Shown here one piece after another: positions 9,567-18,971 of a DNA stretch of 64,000 nucleotides. Source of the stretch: ZC4RG30 sp039932715. GTDB lineage: Bacteria; Pseudomonadota; Gammaproteobacteria; Steroidobacterales; Steroidobacteraceae. A program made the translations under genes and the position numbers. The notes below the pieces were generated by a model. That model saw only the letters and a list, made by a program, of their open reading frames with translations, ran no database searches and was not told the DNA's origin. Positions within the stretch are counted from its first letter, which is position 1, and every line of letters begins with the position of its first letter. The DNA is taken from positions 62,001 through 126,000 of the forward strand of contig JBDTPN010000003.1 in the NCBI GenBank assembly GCA_039932715.1, given 5' to 3'.

Positions 9567-10747
9567 CCGACATCACGGCAAGCGGCGGCACGGCAGCTCA
9601 AGGAATTGAGCTGCGCCGACTGCGCACGATTGATGAAGTCGCGGCTGCCGACTGGAATGCACTTGCCGGCACGGACTGCCCGTTCCTGCGCCACGAATTT
9701 CTTGCCGCCCTTGAACACACCGGATGTGTTGGCAAGCGCACGGGCTGGACGCCGGCGCACCTGGCCGCATTTGAACAAGGACGCCTGATTGCTGCCGCGC
9801 CCGCATATAGCAAATCGCATTCCTGGGGCGAGTTCGTGTTCGACTTTGGCTGGGCCCAGGCCTATGAACGCCATGGTTTGCCGTACTACCCCAAGATCCT
9901 GTGCGCAGTGCCGTTTTCCCCGGTGAACAGCCCGCGCCTGCTGTTCACTCCTGGCCGTCCGCAACTGCGTGCCGTTCTGGTCCAGGAACTGCAGGATCGC
10001 TGCGCGCGCGAATCGGCTTCGTCGGCGCACGCCCTTTTCATCGACGCTCAAGAACACGAGGCATTCGCCACGCAAGGCTGGTTGCTGCGTCACGACGTGC
10101 AATTTCACTGGCGCAATCCCGGCTATTCGTCATTCGACCAGTTCCTGGAAACCCTCAAGGCGGAGAAGCGCAAGAAGATCCGCCGCGAAAGACGTCGCTG
10201 CGAGGAATCCGGCATCACCTTCGAAACCCTGTCGGGACGCGACCTGTCGCCGGAGCTGCTGCGCTTTGTCCATCATGTGCACGCGCGCACCTTTCTGCAG
10301 CACGGGCACGAGCCGTATCTCAACCTTGAGTTCTTCACCCAGCTGGCGGCCAGCATGGGCGATGCGCTGATGGTGAAACTGGCACGACAACATGGCCGCG
10401 CCGTAGCCGCCGCGGTGTTCCTGTGGTCCCCGACCACTTTGTTCGGGCGCTATTGGGGAGCGCTTGATGAATTTCATAGCCTGCACTTCGAGGCCTGCTA
10501 TCACCAGGGCATCGAATTTTGCATCGAACACGGCCTGCAGCGTTTCGAGCCGGGGACGCAGGGGGAACACAAGGTCATGCGCGGCTTTACCCCTGCCACC
10601 ACCTGGTCTGCCCACTACATTGCCGACCCGCGATTTCGTGAGGCCATCGGGGATTTCCTGGTGCGCGAAGGCGAATCGGTGGATGCCTATGCCGAGCAGA
10701 TTGCGGGGCATTCTCCCTACCGCCAGGATGACAACCCCGGGCCATGA
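9563..10747 (+). CDS. FemAB-like / GNAT-fold acyltransferase (COG3146 family)
   Basis: About 394 residues. The conserved N-terminal block is present (FLRHEFLAALEHTGCVGKRT, then GWTPAHLAA, HSWGEFVFDFGWAQAYERHG, YYPKILCAVPFSPV), as are the C-terminal blocks ERRRCEESGI and FEPGTQGEHKVMRGF. Members are described as putative peptidoglycan-biosynthesis or GNAT acyltransferases; the substrate is unknown. The frame opens after a stop at 9533 and has no ATG, GTG or TTG before the conserved N-terminus. The CTG at 9563, overlapping the trxB stop (CTGA), is the best start; an in-frame GTG near 9836 would delete conserved sequence. It ends ATGA-overlapped with aat. Confidence 0.85.
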   Translation: MTDITASGGTAAQGIELRRLRTIDEVAAADWNALAGTDCPFLRHEFLAALEHTGCVGKRTGWTPAHLAAFEQGRLIAAAPAYSKSHSWGEFVFDFGWAQAYERHGLPYYPKILCAVPFSPVNSPRLLFTPGRPQLRAVLVQELQDRCARESASSAHALFIDAQEHEAFATQGWLLRHDVQFHWRNPGYSSFDQFLETLKAEKRKKIRRERRRCEESGITFETLSGRDLSPELLRFVHHVHARTFLQHGHEPYLNLEFFTQLAASMGDALMVKLARQHGRAVAAAVFLWSPTTLFGRYWGALDEFHSLHFEACYHQGIEFCIEHGLQRFEPGTQGEHKVMRGFTPATTWSAHYIADPRFREAIGDFLVREGESVDAYAEQIAGHSPYRQDDNPGP

Positions 10748-11412
10748 AGCGCATTCACTGGCTGGCTGCAGGGGATCCCCCGGATTTTCCCGATGTATCC
10801 GAAGCGCTGGAGGACCCCGCCGGGTTGCTTGCCGGTGGCGGCGATCTTTCGCCGGAGCGACTGATAGAGGCTTACCGCAGGGGCATCTTTCCATGGTATT
10901 CGCCTGGACAGCCGGTGCTGTGGTGGTCACCAGACCCGCGCGAGGTGCTGTTCCCCGAGGAATTCCACATTTCACGCAGCCTGCAACGTCAACTGCGCAG
11001 CCACCCCTTTCGCGTTACCGAAAACCTGGCTTTCGCCCAGGTGGTCAGCGCCTGCGCCCAGCCGCGGGATGAAATCGCCGGTACCTGGATCACGCCGGAA
11101 ATGCAGCTGGCGTACTGCGAATTGCGGCAATTGGGCGTGGCGCACAGCATCGAGATCTGGTCAGGTGATGTGCTGGTGGGAGGTCTCTACGGGGTTCGAA
11201 CCGGCGCGGTGTTTTGCGGTGAATCGATGTTCAGCCGCCAGAGCAATGCCTCGAAGGCCGCAATGGCATGGCTGGCCGGTGTGGCCCCGCAACGCGGGAT
11301 CAGCCTGATCGACTGCCAGATGCCATCGGCACATTTGCGCAGCCTTGGCAGCCGCCCCATACCGCGCGCGCAGTTCCTGGAATGGCTCCAACCACCCATT
11401 CGACGGGTTTGA
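10744..11412 (+). CDS. aat: Leucyl/phenylalanyl-tRNA-protein transferase
   Basis: A 222-residue L/F-transferase that adds Leu or Phe to proteins with N-terminal Arg or Lys, making them ClpS/ClpAP substrates. Family motifs seen: GGDLSPERLIEAYRRGIFPW, WWSPDPREVL, and GLYGVRTGAVFCGESMFS followed by SKAAMAWLA. Start ATG overlaps the preceding stop (ATGA). clpA and clpS, the machine that degrades its products, lie close by, keeping the N-end-rule genes together as in E. coli. Confidence 0.96.
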   Translation: MKRIHWLAAGDPPDFPDVSEALEDPAGLLAGGGDLSPERLIEAYRRGIFPWYSPGQPVLWWSPDPREVLFPEEFHISRSLQRQLRSHPFRVTENLAFAQVVSACAQPRDEIAGTWITPEMQLAYCELRQLGVAHSIEIWSGDVLVGGLYGVRTGAVFCGESMFSRQSNASKAAMAWLAGVAPQRGISLIDCQMPSAHLRSLGSRPIPRAQFLEWLQPPIRRV

Positions 11413-11437
11413 TTGATTAAAGGCGCGGGTTTATGCA
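11409..11437 (+). promoter_or_regulatory. Possible infA promoter
   Basis: TTGATT (11409-11414), 17 bases, then TATGCA (11432-11437), spanning the aat stop and ending 35 bases before the infA ATG. Each hexamer matches the sigma70 consensus at four of six positions. The placement is sensible because infA is normally expressed separately, but this is a weak call. Confidence 0.35.
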
Positions 11438-11472
11438 GAATTCGCGGCCTTTCGGGGGCGACACCAAGGACC

Positions 11473-11691
11473 ATGGCAAAAGACGACGCGATACAGATGG
11501 AAGGCGAGGTCATCGAGACCTTGCCGAATACGACGTTTCGCGTGCAGTTGAAGAATGGCCACGTGGTCACAGCCCACATATCCGGCAAGATGCGCAAGAA
11601 CTACATCCGCATTCTTACCGGCGACGCGGTCACGGTCGAAGTCACTCCATACGACCTGACTAAAGGACGTATCGTCTACCGCGGTCGCTAG
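11473..11691 (+). CDS. infA: Translation initiation factor IF-1
   Basis: A 72-residue S1/OB-fold protein, full length, that binds the ribosomal A site during initiation. The sequence opens MAKDDAIQMEGEVIETLPNT and ends TKGRIVYRGR, almost identical to the E. coli protein in pattern. The ATG at 11473 follows AAGGA at a good distance. It sits between aat and the convergent clpA; the two stops are only 2 bases apart. Confidence 0.98.
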   Translation: MAKDDAIQMEGEVIETLPNTTFRVQLKNGHVVTAHISGKMRKNYIRILTGDAVTVEVTPYDLTKGRIVYRGR

Positions 11692-11693
11692 GG

Positions 11694-13973
11694 CTAGACC
11701 GACTGCGTCAATGCCGGCCGCGCCACCGGGGTGCTGGTGAGCACCAGTGACTTCCCATCTGCCGCCACGCTGACGTTGACCGTTCCGCCGTCGGCCAGTT
11801 TGCCGAACAGCAGTTCTTCAGCCAGCGGCCGCTTGATCTGCTCCTGGATCAGCCGTGCAAGTGGCCGCGCGCCCATCTTGACGTCGTAGCCGTGATCGGC
11901 CAGCCAGCCACGCACGGCGTCATCGACACTGACCTGCACGGATTTCTGCTCCAGCTGCATTTCCATTTCGACCAGCAGCTTGTCGACCACGCGCTCGATG
12001 GTGGCCTTAGACAAGGCACCGAACTGGATGACGGCATCCAGTCGATTGCGGAATTCCGGTGAGAACAGGCGGCGGATCGCCTCGGTTCCATCGCTGGTGT
12101 TGTCCGACTGGGTGAATCCAATCGACGGACGGCTCATTTCCTGGGCGCCCGCATTGGTGGTCATCACGATGATTACGTGACGGAAATCGGTTTTGCGACC
12201 GTTGTTATCGGTGAGCACGCCGTGATCCATCACCTGCAACAGCAGGTTGAACACGTCGGGATGCGCCTTTTCGATTTCATCCAGCAGCAGCACGCAGTGC
12301 GGATGCTTGGACACCGCCTCAGTCAGCAGCCCGCCCTGGTCAAAACCCACGTAACCCGGTGGCGCGCCGATCAGCCGAGAGACCGTGTGGCGCTCCATGT
12401 ATTCGGACATGTCGAAGCGCAGGAATTCCACGCCCAGCGTCAGCGCCAGCTGGCGAGTGACTTCGGTCTTACCCACGCCAGTGGGACCGGCGAACAGGAA
12501 GCTGCCCACCGGCTTGTGCTTCTCACCCAAACCCGAGCGCCCCATCTTGATGGCCGCGCCCAGCGCCTCGATGGCCGGATCCTGGCCAAAAATGACCAGC
12601 TTGAGGTTGCGCTCCAGGTTGCGCAGCACCTCACGATCGGAGGTGGACACGGACTTGGCCGGGATACGCGCCATGCGCGCCACCACCTCTTCGATCTGCG
12701 GCACATCCACCACCCCGGTGCGCTCAGCCACCGGCTTGAGGCGCTGGCGCGATCCGGCTTCATCCATCACATCGATGGCCTTGTCCGGCAAATGCCGATC
12801 GTTGATATGCCGCGCCGCCAGTTCCACCGCCGCGCGGATGGCAGGCTCGGTGTACGTGACGCCGTGGTGCTCTTCGTATTTGGACTGCAACCCGGCCAGG
12901 ATGCTGATGGATTCCTGCACCGAGGGTTCGACCACGTCAATCTTCTGGAAGCGTCGCGCCAGCGCGTGATCCTTTTCGAAGATGCCGCGGTATTCCTGGT
13001 AGGTGGTCGAGCCGATGCAACGCAGCTCGCCAGTTGTCAGCACCGGCTTGATGAGGTTCGATGCATCCATCACCCCGCCGGAAGCGGCGCCCGCGCCGAT
13101 CACGGTGTGGATCTCATCGATGAACAGCACGGCGCCGGGTTGCTTGCGGATCTCGGAGATCACCGCCTTGAGTCGTTTTTCGAAGTCACCACGATATTTG
13201 GTGCCCGCAACCAGGCTGCCCATGTCCAGCGCATAGATGGTGCTGTCGGCCAGCACATCGGGAACATTGCCCTCGACGATCATGCGTGCCAGGCCCTCGA
13301 CAATCGCTGTCTTGCCCACGCCGGCTTCGCCCACATACAGAGGATTGTTCTTGCGACGACGGCACAGGATTTCGATAGTGCGGTCCACTTCAAGGCGCCT
13401 GCCAATCAGCGGGTCGATGCGCCCTTCCTGCGCCGAGCGATTGAGGTTGACGGCATATTTCTCGAGCGCGCTGCTACCGCCGCCCTCTGCCTCGCGCTCA
13501 CCTTCACCAGTGGCGTCATCCTTACCAGGCTTGTCTTCGCTGGTTCTGGAGAGGCCGTGAGAAATGAACTGCGTGACGGCCAGGCGTGAGATGTCGTGCT
13601 TGCCCAGCAGATAAACCGCGTGGCTCTGCTTCTCGCTGAATATCGCAACCAGTACATCGGACACGCCCACATCCTTGCGGCCACCGGATTGCACCTGGAA
13701 CACGGCACGTTGTAATACGCGCTGGAATCCCAGCGTGGGCTGGACTTCGCGATCTTCTTCGCCGGGCACCTGCGGCGTGGTTTCATCGATGTGGCGGCGC
13801 AGCTCCTCGGCCAGCCGCGGACGATCTGCACCACCGGCCTTGAGAATCTCGCGCACGCGCGGCGTGTCGAGTATGGCCAGCAGCAGGTGTTCCACCGTCA
13901 GGAATTCGTGACGGGCCTCGCGCGCCTGCGCGAACGCGGCGTTGAGACAGTTTTCCAGTTCAGTAGACAGCAC
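11694..13973 (-). CDS. clpA: ATP-dependent Clp protease ATP-binding subunit ClpA
   Basis: A 759-residue Hsp100 unfoldase that feeds substrates to ClpP. It has an N-terminal Clp repeat domain (LSTELENCLNAAFAQARE, HEFLTVEHLLLAI), a charged linker (about 140-170), a first AAA+ module with GEAGVGKTA, and a second with AGPTGVGKTEV and LLLDEIEKAHPDVFN. Length equals E. coli ClpA (758). It lies 21 bases downstream of clpS, whose product loads N-end-rule substrates onto it, so the two form an operon. Confidence 0.97.
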   Translation of the reverse strand: MLSTELENCLNAAFAQAREARHEFLTVEHLLLAILDTPRVREILKAGGADRPRLAEELRRHIDETTPQVPGEEDREVQPTLGFQRVLQRAVFQVQSGGRKDVGVSDVLVAIFSEKQSHAVYLLGKHDISRLAVTQFISHGLSRTSEDKPGKDDATGEGEREAEGGGSSALEKYAVNLNRSAQEGRIDPLIGRRLEVDRTIEILCRRRKNNPLYVGEAGVGKTAIVEGLARMIVEGNVPDVLADSTIYALDMGSLVAGTKYRGDFEKRLKAVISEIRKQPGAVLFIDEIHTVIGAGAASGGVMDASNLIKPVLTTGELRCIGSTTYQEYRGIFEKDHALARRFQKIDVVEPSVQESISILAGLQSKYEEHHGVTYTEPAIRAAVELAARHINDRHLPDKAIDVMDEAGSRQRLKPVAERTGVVDVPQIEEVVARMARIPAKSVSTSDREVLRNLERNLKLVIFGQDPAIEALGAAIKMGRSGLGEKHKPVGSFLFAGPTGVGKTEVTRQLALTLGVEFLRFDMSEYMERHTVSRLIGAPPGYVGFDQGGLLTEAVSKHPHCVLLLDEIEKAHPDVFNLLLQVMDHGVLTDNNGRKTDFRHVIIVMTTNAGAQEMSRPSIGFTQSDNTSDGTEAIRRLFSPEFRNRLDAVIQFGALSKATIERVVDKLLVEMEMQLEQKSVQVSVDDAVRGWLADHGYDVKMGARPLARLIQEQIKRPLAEELLFGKLADGGTVNVSVAADGKSLVLTSTPVARPALTQSV

Positions 13974-13994
13974 GATACGGACCTCCGTTCGCCA

Positions 13995-14399
13995 TCAGGC
14001 CTCTTCAAGCGTACACAAGAGTGGATGCTGATTGTCACGGGAATAAGTGGTCACCTGCGCGACCTTGGTTTCCGCGATTTCGTAGGTGAACACCCCGCAC
14101 ACACCCTTGCCGCGCACGTGCACCTCAAGCATCACCCGGGTGGCCGCGGACCGGTCCATCCGGAAGAACCGCTCCAGCACATCCACCACGAATTCCATGG
14201 GGGTGTAGTCGTCGTTGAGCAGCACCACGTTGTACAGGGGCGGCTGCCGCACTTCCGGCTTGGCTTCCTCCACCACAAGGCCCGCGTGACCCTCCCGCCC
14301 ACCCTCGCCACCTTCCGGCGGCGGTCTCTGCGCAGCGCGTTGCGGTCGCAAGTCAGCGACAGGATCCAGCGTTAAAATGTGATGCTTTTGTGAAGTCAA
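13995..14399 (-). CDS. clpS: ClpAP adaptor protein ClpS
   Basis: The adaptor that hands N-end-rule substrates to ClpA. The core PLYNVVLLNDDYTPMEFVVD and the end DNQHPLLCTLEEA are clear. From the TTG at 14399 it has 134 residues, with an unusually long, proline- and glycine-rich N-terminal extension (E. coli ClpS has 106). An internal GTG near 14276 would give about 93 residues and a more usual length, so the true start is uncertain. It is divergent from gspC, with as little as 48 bases between starts if TTG is used. Confidence 0.9.
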   Translation of the reverse strand: MTSQKHHILTLDPVADLRPQRAAQRPPPEGGEGGREGHAGLVVEEAKPEVRQPPLYNVVLLNDDYTPMEFVVDVLERFFRMDRSAATRVMLEVHVRGKGVCGVFTYEIAETKVAQVTTYSRDNQHPLLCTLEEA

Positions 14400-14447
14400 A
14401 ACAATTGCTTGAGGGCGTTATCCACCGCAACGCATAATACTTCGATT

Positions 14448-15416
14448 GTGGCCAACTTTGCTGAAGCCCTGCACCTTGACGGCGAACTTCTGGATCGACT
14501 GGTCGCGGGTGCACCGCGCCTGATAGCGGGCGTTCTGATCGTGTTGATTGGCGTGCGTGCCGCCCTGTTCGTGGCCGACCTGGCCGGCACCCCGGCAAGC
14601 ACCGCCGCCCCTGCAGGGCCCTCGCTGATGCAGACGCGCAGCATTGTCGACTTGCCGTCCATCCTGCGCTCGAATCTGTTTGGCCAGGCCGCTGCGCCGG
14701 CCGGCGCCGATGCGCCGGTGACCAGCATGGCGCTGATACTTGCGGGAACCATTGCCGACATCGACGAGAAGCGTGGCTACGCCATCCTGGGTAAATCTGC
14801 CACCGAGATGAAAGGCTATTCCGTGGGTGAAACCGTGCCCGGTGGCGCGCGCCTGCATGCAGTGCTGGTGGACCGCGTGCTGCTGGATCGCGGCGGCACC
14901 ATCGAATCGCTGCTGCTGCCCAAGCGGGCCGCCGGCGGAGCGTTGACGGCGGCGGTCGCGCCCCCGCCGCTGGGCGCGGCTGAGCGCGTACAGCAACTGG
15001 TACGCGCCAATCCTTCGATAGTGGGCGAGATCCTGCGCCCCCAGGTAGTCATTGCAGACGGCAAGCAGCGCGGGTTCCGGGTTTATCCGGGATCCAACTC
15101 CGAAGCCTTCAGTCACCTTGGCCTGCGCCCCGGAGACCTGGTGATCGCGATCAACGGGTCGGCTCTGGACGATCCCACGCGCAGCACCGAGATATTCAAC
15201 ACCCTAGGCAGTGTCGCGGAAGCGCGTATAACCGTGGTGCGCAACGGCAGCCAGCAGGACCTGCTGCTCAACCTTGCAGAAGTTGCCAATGAGGCCGAGC
15301 AACTGGCGCGAAGTTCAGCCGCCGCGGTGCCCACAGGCGTTGCGCCACCGCCGGGACCGCTTCCGCCCCAGGCCGCCCCGGGTCCGTCGCCCGGTACTTC
15401 AATGAGTGCGAAATAG
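14448..15416 (+). CDS. gspC: Type II secretion system protein C
   Basis: About 322 residues from GTG at 14448; a TTG at 14409 would add 13. GspC links the inner-membrane platform to the secretin. One N-terminal membrane segment (RLIAGVLIVLIGVRAALFV) is followed by the periplasmic HR domain (around residues 60-150, with LPSILRSNLFG) and a C-terminal PDZ-like domain (GFRVYPGSNSEAFSHLGLRP, DLVIAINGSALDD). The end is rich in Pro and Ala. It is the first gene of the gspCDEF operon, two bases before gspD. Confidence 0.88.
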   Translation: MANFAEALHLDGELLDRLVAGAPRLIAGVLIVLIGVRAALFVADLAGTPASTAAPAGPSLMQTRSIVDLPSILRSNLFGQAAAPAGADAPVTSMALILAGTIADIDEKRGYAILGKSATEMKGYSVGETVPGGARLHAVLVDRVLLDRGGTIESLLLPKRAAGGALTAAVAPPPLGAAERVQQLVRANPSIVGEILRPQVVIADGKQRGFRVYPGSNSEAFSHLGLRPGDLVIAINGSALDDPTRSTEIFNTLGSVAEARITVVRNGSQQDLLLNLAEVANEAEQLARSSAAAVPTGVAPPPGPLPPQAAPGPSPGTSMSAK

Positions 15417-15418
15417 GA

Positions 15419-17476
15419 ATGAATTTGCAACCACTACTTAAATCATTGCTGCTCACGGCGCTGCTGCTGGGAAGCGCCTCAGTGCGGGCGCAGAACGCGG
15501 CGCCCGTCGCCGCCGCCCCTGCTTCCTCCACCCAGCGCTACACCGCCAATTTCCGCGACGTGGATATCGCCGTGCTGGCCGAGACGGTGGCGGCGGCCAC
15601 GGGCAAGACTTTCATCCTCGACCCGCGCGTGCGCGCCACCGTCAACCTGATCAGTTCCGCCCCGATGACGGCCAACGAGCTGTACCAGGCGTTTCTTTCC
15701 ATCTTGCAGGTGCACAACTTCGCGGCCGTGCCCACGGGCAACCTGATCAAGATCGTCATGGACGCCAGTGTGCGCACGGTGCCCGGCAATGACCTGCCCG
15801 CCACGGTCAATGGCAACTCGGATGAAATAGTCACGCAGGTGATCGTCGCCAAGAATGTCAGCGCCGCGCAGCTGGCCACGGTGCTGCGACCACTGATCGC
15901 CCAGTACGGCAACCTGGCGCCAGTGCCTGGCACCAACACCCTGATCATCACCGACCGTGCCAGCAACGTTAACCGCATCATGCGCATCGTCAGCCGCGTC
16001 GACCAGGCCAGCGATGCAAACATCGAAGTGATACCGCTGCAGAATTCCACTGCCGCAGACGTGGTGCGTACCATGACTGCGCTGACGGTGGGCCAGCCCG
16101 GCCAGGATGGCGCATCGCCGTCGCGTGTAGTGGCCGACGAGCGCTCCAACAGCGTGCTGATCAGCGGCGACAGCGCGCAGCGCCTGCGCATCGCCACACT
16201 GATTGCACACCTTGATACCCCGGTGGATAACGGCGGCGACACGCAGGTGATATTCCTGCATTACGCCCATGCCGATAAGATCGCACCCAAGCTCAAGGAA
16301 CAGATGACCGGCGTGGTGGCAGTGGCTGGCGCCACCGGCGGGGCTGCGGCTGCGGCGCTGGATCGCAGCACCACTATTGTGGCCGAGCCCGAGACCAACG
16401 CCCTGATCATCACCGCGCCGCCCAAGACCATGCGCGCCCTCAAGAGCATCATCAGCAGCATCGACATACGGCGCGCGCAGGTGCAGCTGGAGGCCATTGT
16501 CGTTGATGTCAGCACCAACAACTCGGCTGACCTTGGGGTCAACTGGGCCATGTATTCCAACCAGAATGGAACGCAGGTGCCGGCAGGAGCATTTATCTCG
16601 CCGGTGGGTAACGCCAACAACAACGGGGTCAGCATTGTTGACCTGGCCAAAGCGGTCAAGGATCCGGCCTCGGCCAGCACCGTGCCCCTGGGCGCCACCT
16701 TTGCCGTGGGCCGCCTGGTGGAGAACGGCCTCAGTTTCGCGGCCATGATCCGGGCGCTGCGCGCCGATGCCAACACGAATGTGCTGGCAACCCCCAGCGC
16801 CGTGACCATGGACAACCAGGAAGCGGAATTGAAGGTGGCCCAGGAAGTTCCCTTCATTACGGGCCAGTACACCACCAGTGGCGGCGGCACTACCGGCGGA
16901 GGCACGCAACCCAATCCATTCACCACAGTCGAGCGTCAAGAAGTCGGGCTCATCCTCAAGATCACGCCGCAGATCAATGGCGGCGATGCCATGGTGCTCA
17001 AGATCGAATTGGAGAGTTCAGAACTGACGGGAACTGCCGGCGACGCAGGCAGCCTCATCACCAACAAGCGCACCATCAAGACCAATGTACTGATCGAGGA
17101 CGGTGCCACCATGGTGATCGGCGGCCTGATCCGCGATGCCAAGACCGAAGGCGAGACCCGCGTGCCCTTCCTGGGACGGATTCCGTTCATCGGCGAGGCG
17201 TTTCGCGTACGCAGTGGCAAACGCGAGAAGACCAACCTCATGGTATTCATCCGCCCCAAGATTCTCTCCGATGGCGTGCAATCAGCCATCGAGACCAATG
17301 CCAAGTACAACATGCTGCGCGACCTGCAGCAGCGCATGGGACAGCGCCAGGACCGCGAACTCATCGAATTGATCCCGGGTCAGAGTCCGCTGCTGCCGCC
17401 GGCGCCGCCGATTCCGGGCACCGCCCCTGCGGCCGTGGACAGCAGCAACAAGGTGGAGCCCAAGGCTCAGCCGTGA
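15419..17476 (+). CDS. gspD: Type II secretion system secretin GspD
   Basis: A 685-residue outer-membrane secretin that forms the export channel. A signal peptide (ending ...SASVRAQ) is followed by N0-N3 domains with repeated secretin-type motifs (TLRPLIAQYGNLAPVPGTNT, SRVVADERSNSVLI, STTIVAEPETNALIITAPP) and the secretin core (EVPFITGQYTTSGGG, RQEVGLILKITPQI, VPFLGRIPFIGEAFR). No lipobox or separate pilotin gene is seen. It shares a GTGA overlap with gspE. Confidence 0.95.
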   Translation: MNLQPLLKSLLLTALLLGSASVRAQNAAPVAAAPASSTQRYTANFRDVDIAVLAETVAAATGKTFILDPRVRATVNLISSAPMTANELYQAFLSILQVHNFAAVPTGNLIKIVMDASVRTVPGNDLPATVNGNSDEIVTQVIVAKNVSAAQLATVLRPLIAQYGNLAPVPGTNTLIITDRASNVNRIMRIVSRVDQASDANIEVIPLQNSTAADVVRTMTALTVGQPGQDGASPSRVVADERSNSVLISGDSAQRLRIATLIAHLDTPVDNGGDTQVIFLHYAHADKIAPKLKEQMTGVVAVAGATGGAAAAALDRSTTIVAEPETNALIITAPPKTMRALKSIISSIDIRRAQVQLEAIVVDVSTNNSADLGVNWAMYSNQNGTQVPAGAFISPVGNANNNGVSIVDLAKAVKDPASASTVPLGATFAVGRLVENGLSFAAMIRALRADANTNVLATPSAVTMDNQEAELKVAQEVPFITGQYTTSGGGTTGGGTQPNPFTTVERQEVGLILKITPQINGGDAMVLKIELESSELTGTAGDAGSLITNKRTIKTNVLIEDGATMVIGGLIRDAKTEGETRVPFLGRIPFIGEAFRVRSGKREKTNLMVFIRPKILSDGVQSAIETNAKYNMLRDLQQRMGQRQDRELIELIPGQSPLLPPAPPIPGTAPAAVDSSNKVEPKAQP

Positions 17477-18960
17477 GTGCCAGCGCCGAATCCATCGCCC
17501 CGGCGCGCGGACTTCCCTTCGCTTTTGCCAAGCGCCACGGCATCCTGCTGCGCAATGCCGATGGCGACTTTGCGCTGTGTGCAGTTCGCCACGGCGTGAC
17601 ACCGGCGGCCGTGGCCGAAACCCAGCGCCTGTTGCGCGTGCCGGTGAAACTTGAACGCGTCAGCGACGAGGACTTCGATCGCCTGCTGCGTGAAACCTAC
17701 GAGGCCGGTGCCGCTGCCATGCAGATGATGGGCGGCTTCGAGGAAACCACGGACCTGGCGCACCTGGCACAGGAACTGCCAGAACAGGCCGACCTGCTGG
17801 AAAGCGACGACGACGCGCCCATCATCCGCCTCATCAATGCCGTGCTGAGCCAGGCGATCCGCGAGAATGCGTCGGATATCCATGTAGAGCCTTTTGAGAA
17901 CCGTCTGGTGGTGCGGTTCCGTGTCGATGGCGTGCTGCGCGAAGTGCTGCAGACCAGGCGCGCGGTGGCCCCCCTGGTGGTGTCACGCATCAAGGTCATG
18001 TCGCGGCTCGATATCGCGGAAAAGCGTCTGCCGCAGGATGGACGCATCAGCCTGCGCATCGCCGGCCGCGCAGTGGACGTGCGCGTCTCCACTATTCCTT
18101 CGGGTCATGGCGAACGGGTGGTGCTGCGTATTCTCGACAAGCAGGCCGGACGGCTGGAGCTGGAAAGCCTGGGCATGGATGCGCGCACCCGCCAACAGGT
18201 GGACGAACTGATCCACAAGCCCCACGGCATCCTGCTGGTCACCGGTCCTACCGGTTCGGGCAAGACCACCTCGCTGTATGCCGCGCTCGAGCGCCTCAAC
18301 GACAACAGCCGCAACATCATGACGGTAGAGGATCCCATCGAGTATTACATCGATGGCATCGGCCAGACCCAGGTCAACACCAAGGTGGAAATGACTTTCG
18401 CGCGTGGACTGCGCGCCATCCTGCGTCAGGATCCTGACGTGGTGATGGTGGGTGAAATCCGCGACCTGGAGACGGCGCAGATTGCCGTGCAGGCTTCGCT
18501 GACCGGACACCTGGTGCTTTCCACCCTGCACACCAACACCGCCGTGGGCGCCATCACGCGACTGCGCGACATGGGCATCGAGCCTTTCCTGTTGTCATCG
18601 AGCCTGGTGGGGGTGGTGGCCCAACGCCTGGTGCGGGTGCTCAATCCCGAAACACGGCAGTCGGCGCCGGCCAGCGAATACGAGCGCCGTTTGCTCAATG
18701 TGCCGGCCGCGGAGAAATCGCCGCAGATATATCGACCGGGGCGCGACGCCGGCAATGGTTATCGCGGTCGCACCGGCATCTACGAGCTGGTGCTGATAGA
18801 CGATGCCATGCGCACCATGATCCACGACGGCGCAGCCGAGCACGACCTCGAGAAGTACGCGCGCACCCTGACCCCTTCGATACGCGATGACGGGCGATCG
18901 AAGATCCTTGCCGGTGAAACCACGGTCGAGGAAGTCCTGCGCGTCACGCGCGAGGACTGA
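17473..18960 (+). CDS. gspE: Type II secretion system ATPase GspE lacking the zinc tetracysteine
   Basis: A 495-residue secretion ATPase on the cytoplasmic side of the inner membrane. It has the N-terminal MshEN-like region, ASDIHVEPFENRLVVRFRVD, Walker A GPTGSGKTTSLYA (about residue 258), the Asp and His boxes (TVEDPIEYYIDGIGQTQVN, LVLSTLHTNTA) and GYRGRTGIYELV. Most GspE proteins carry two CxxC pairs between LVRVL and GYRGRTG; here that region (about residues 388-427) reads NPETRQSAP ... GRDAGN with no cysteine at all. Start GTG overlaps the gspD stop. Confidence 0.95.
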   Translation: MSASAESIAPARGLPFAFAKRHGILLRNADGDFALCAVRHGVTPAAVAETQRLLRVPVKLERVSDEDFDRLLRETYEAGAAAMQMMGGFEETTDLAHLAQELPEQADLLESDDDAPIIRLINAVLSQAIRENASDIHVEPFENRLVVRFRVDGVLREVLQTRRAVAPLVVSRIKVMSRLDIAEKRLPQDGRISLRIAGRAVDVRVSTIPSGHGERVVLRILDKQAGRLELESLGMDARTRQQVDELIHKPHGILLVTGPTGSGKTTSLYAALERLNDNSRNIMTVEDPIEYYIDGIGQTQVNTKVEMTFARGLRAILRQDPDVVMVGEIRDLETAQIAVQASLTGHLVLSTLHTNTAVGAITRLRDMGIEPFLLSSSLVGVVAQRLVRVLNPETRQSAPASEYERRLLNVPAAEKSPQIYRPGRDAGNGYRGRTGIYELVLIDDAMRTMIHDGAAEHDLEKYARTLTPSIRDDGRSKILAGETTVEEVLRVTRED

Positions 18961-18971
18961 CCCGGAAATAA

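Noticed and set aside
12177..13589. A 470-codon open frame antisense to clpA
   Set aside because: It is a shadow of the conserved clpA frame in GC-rich DNA; the product is His/Arg/Gln-rich with no recognisable family.
15479..16939. A 486-codon open frame antisense to gspD
   Set aside because: Mirror of the secretin gene, low-complexity make-up with many His and Gly, no domain.
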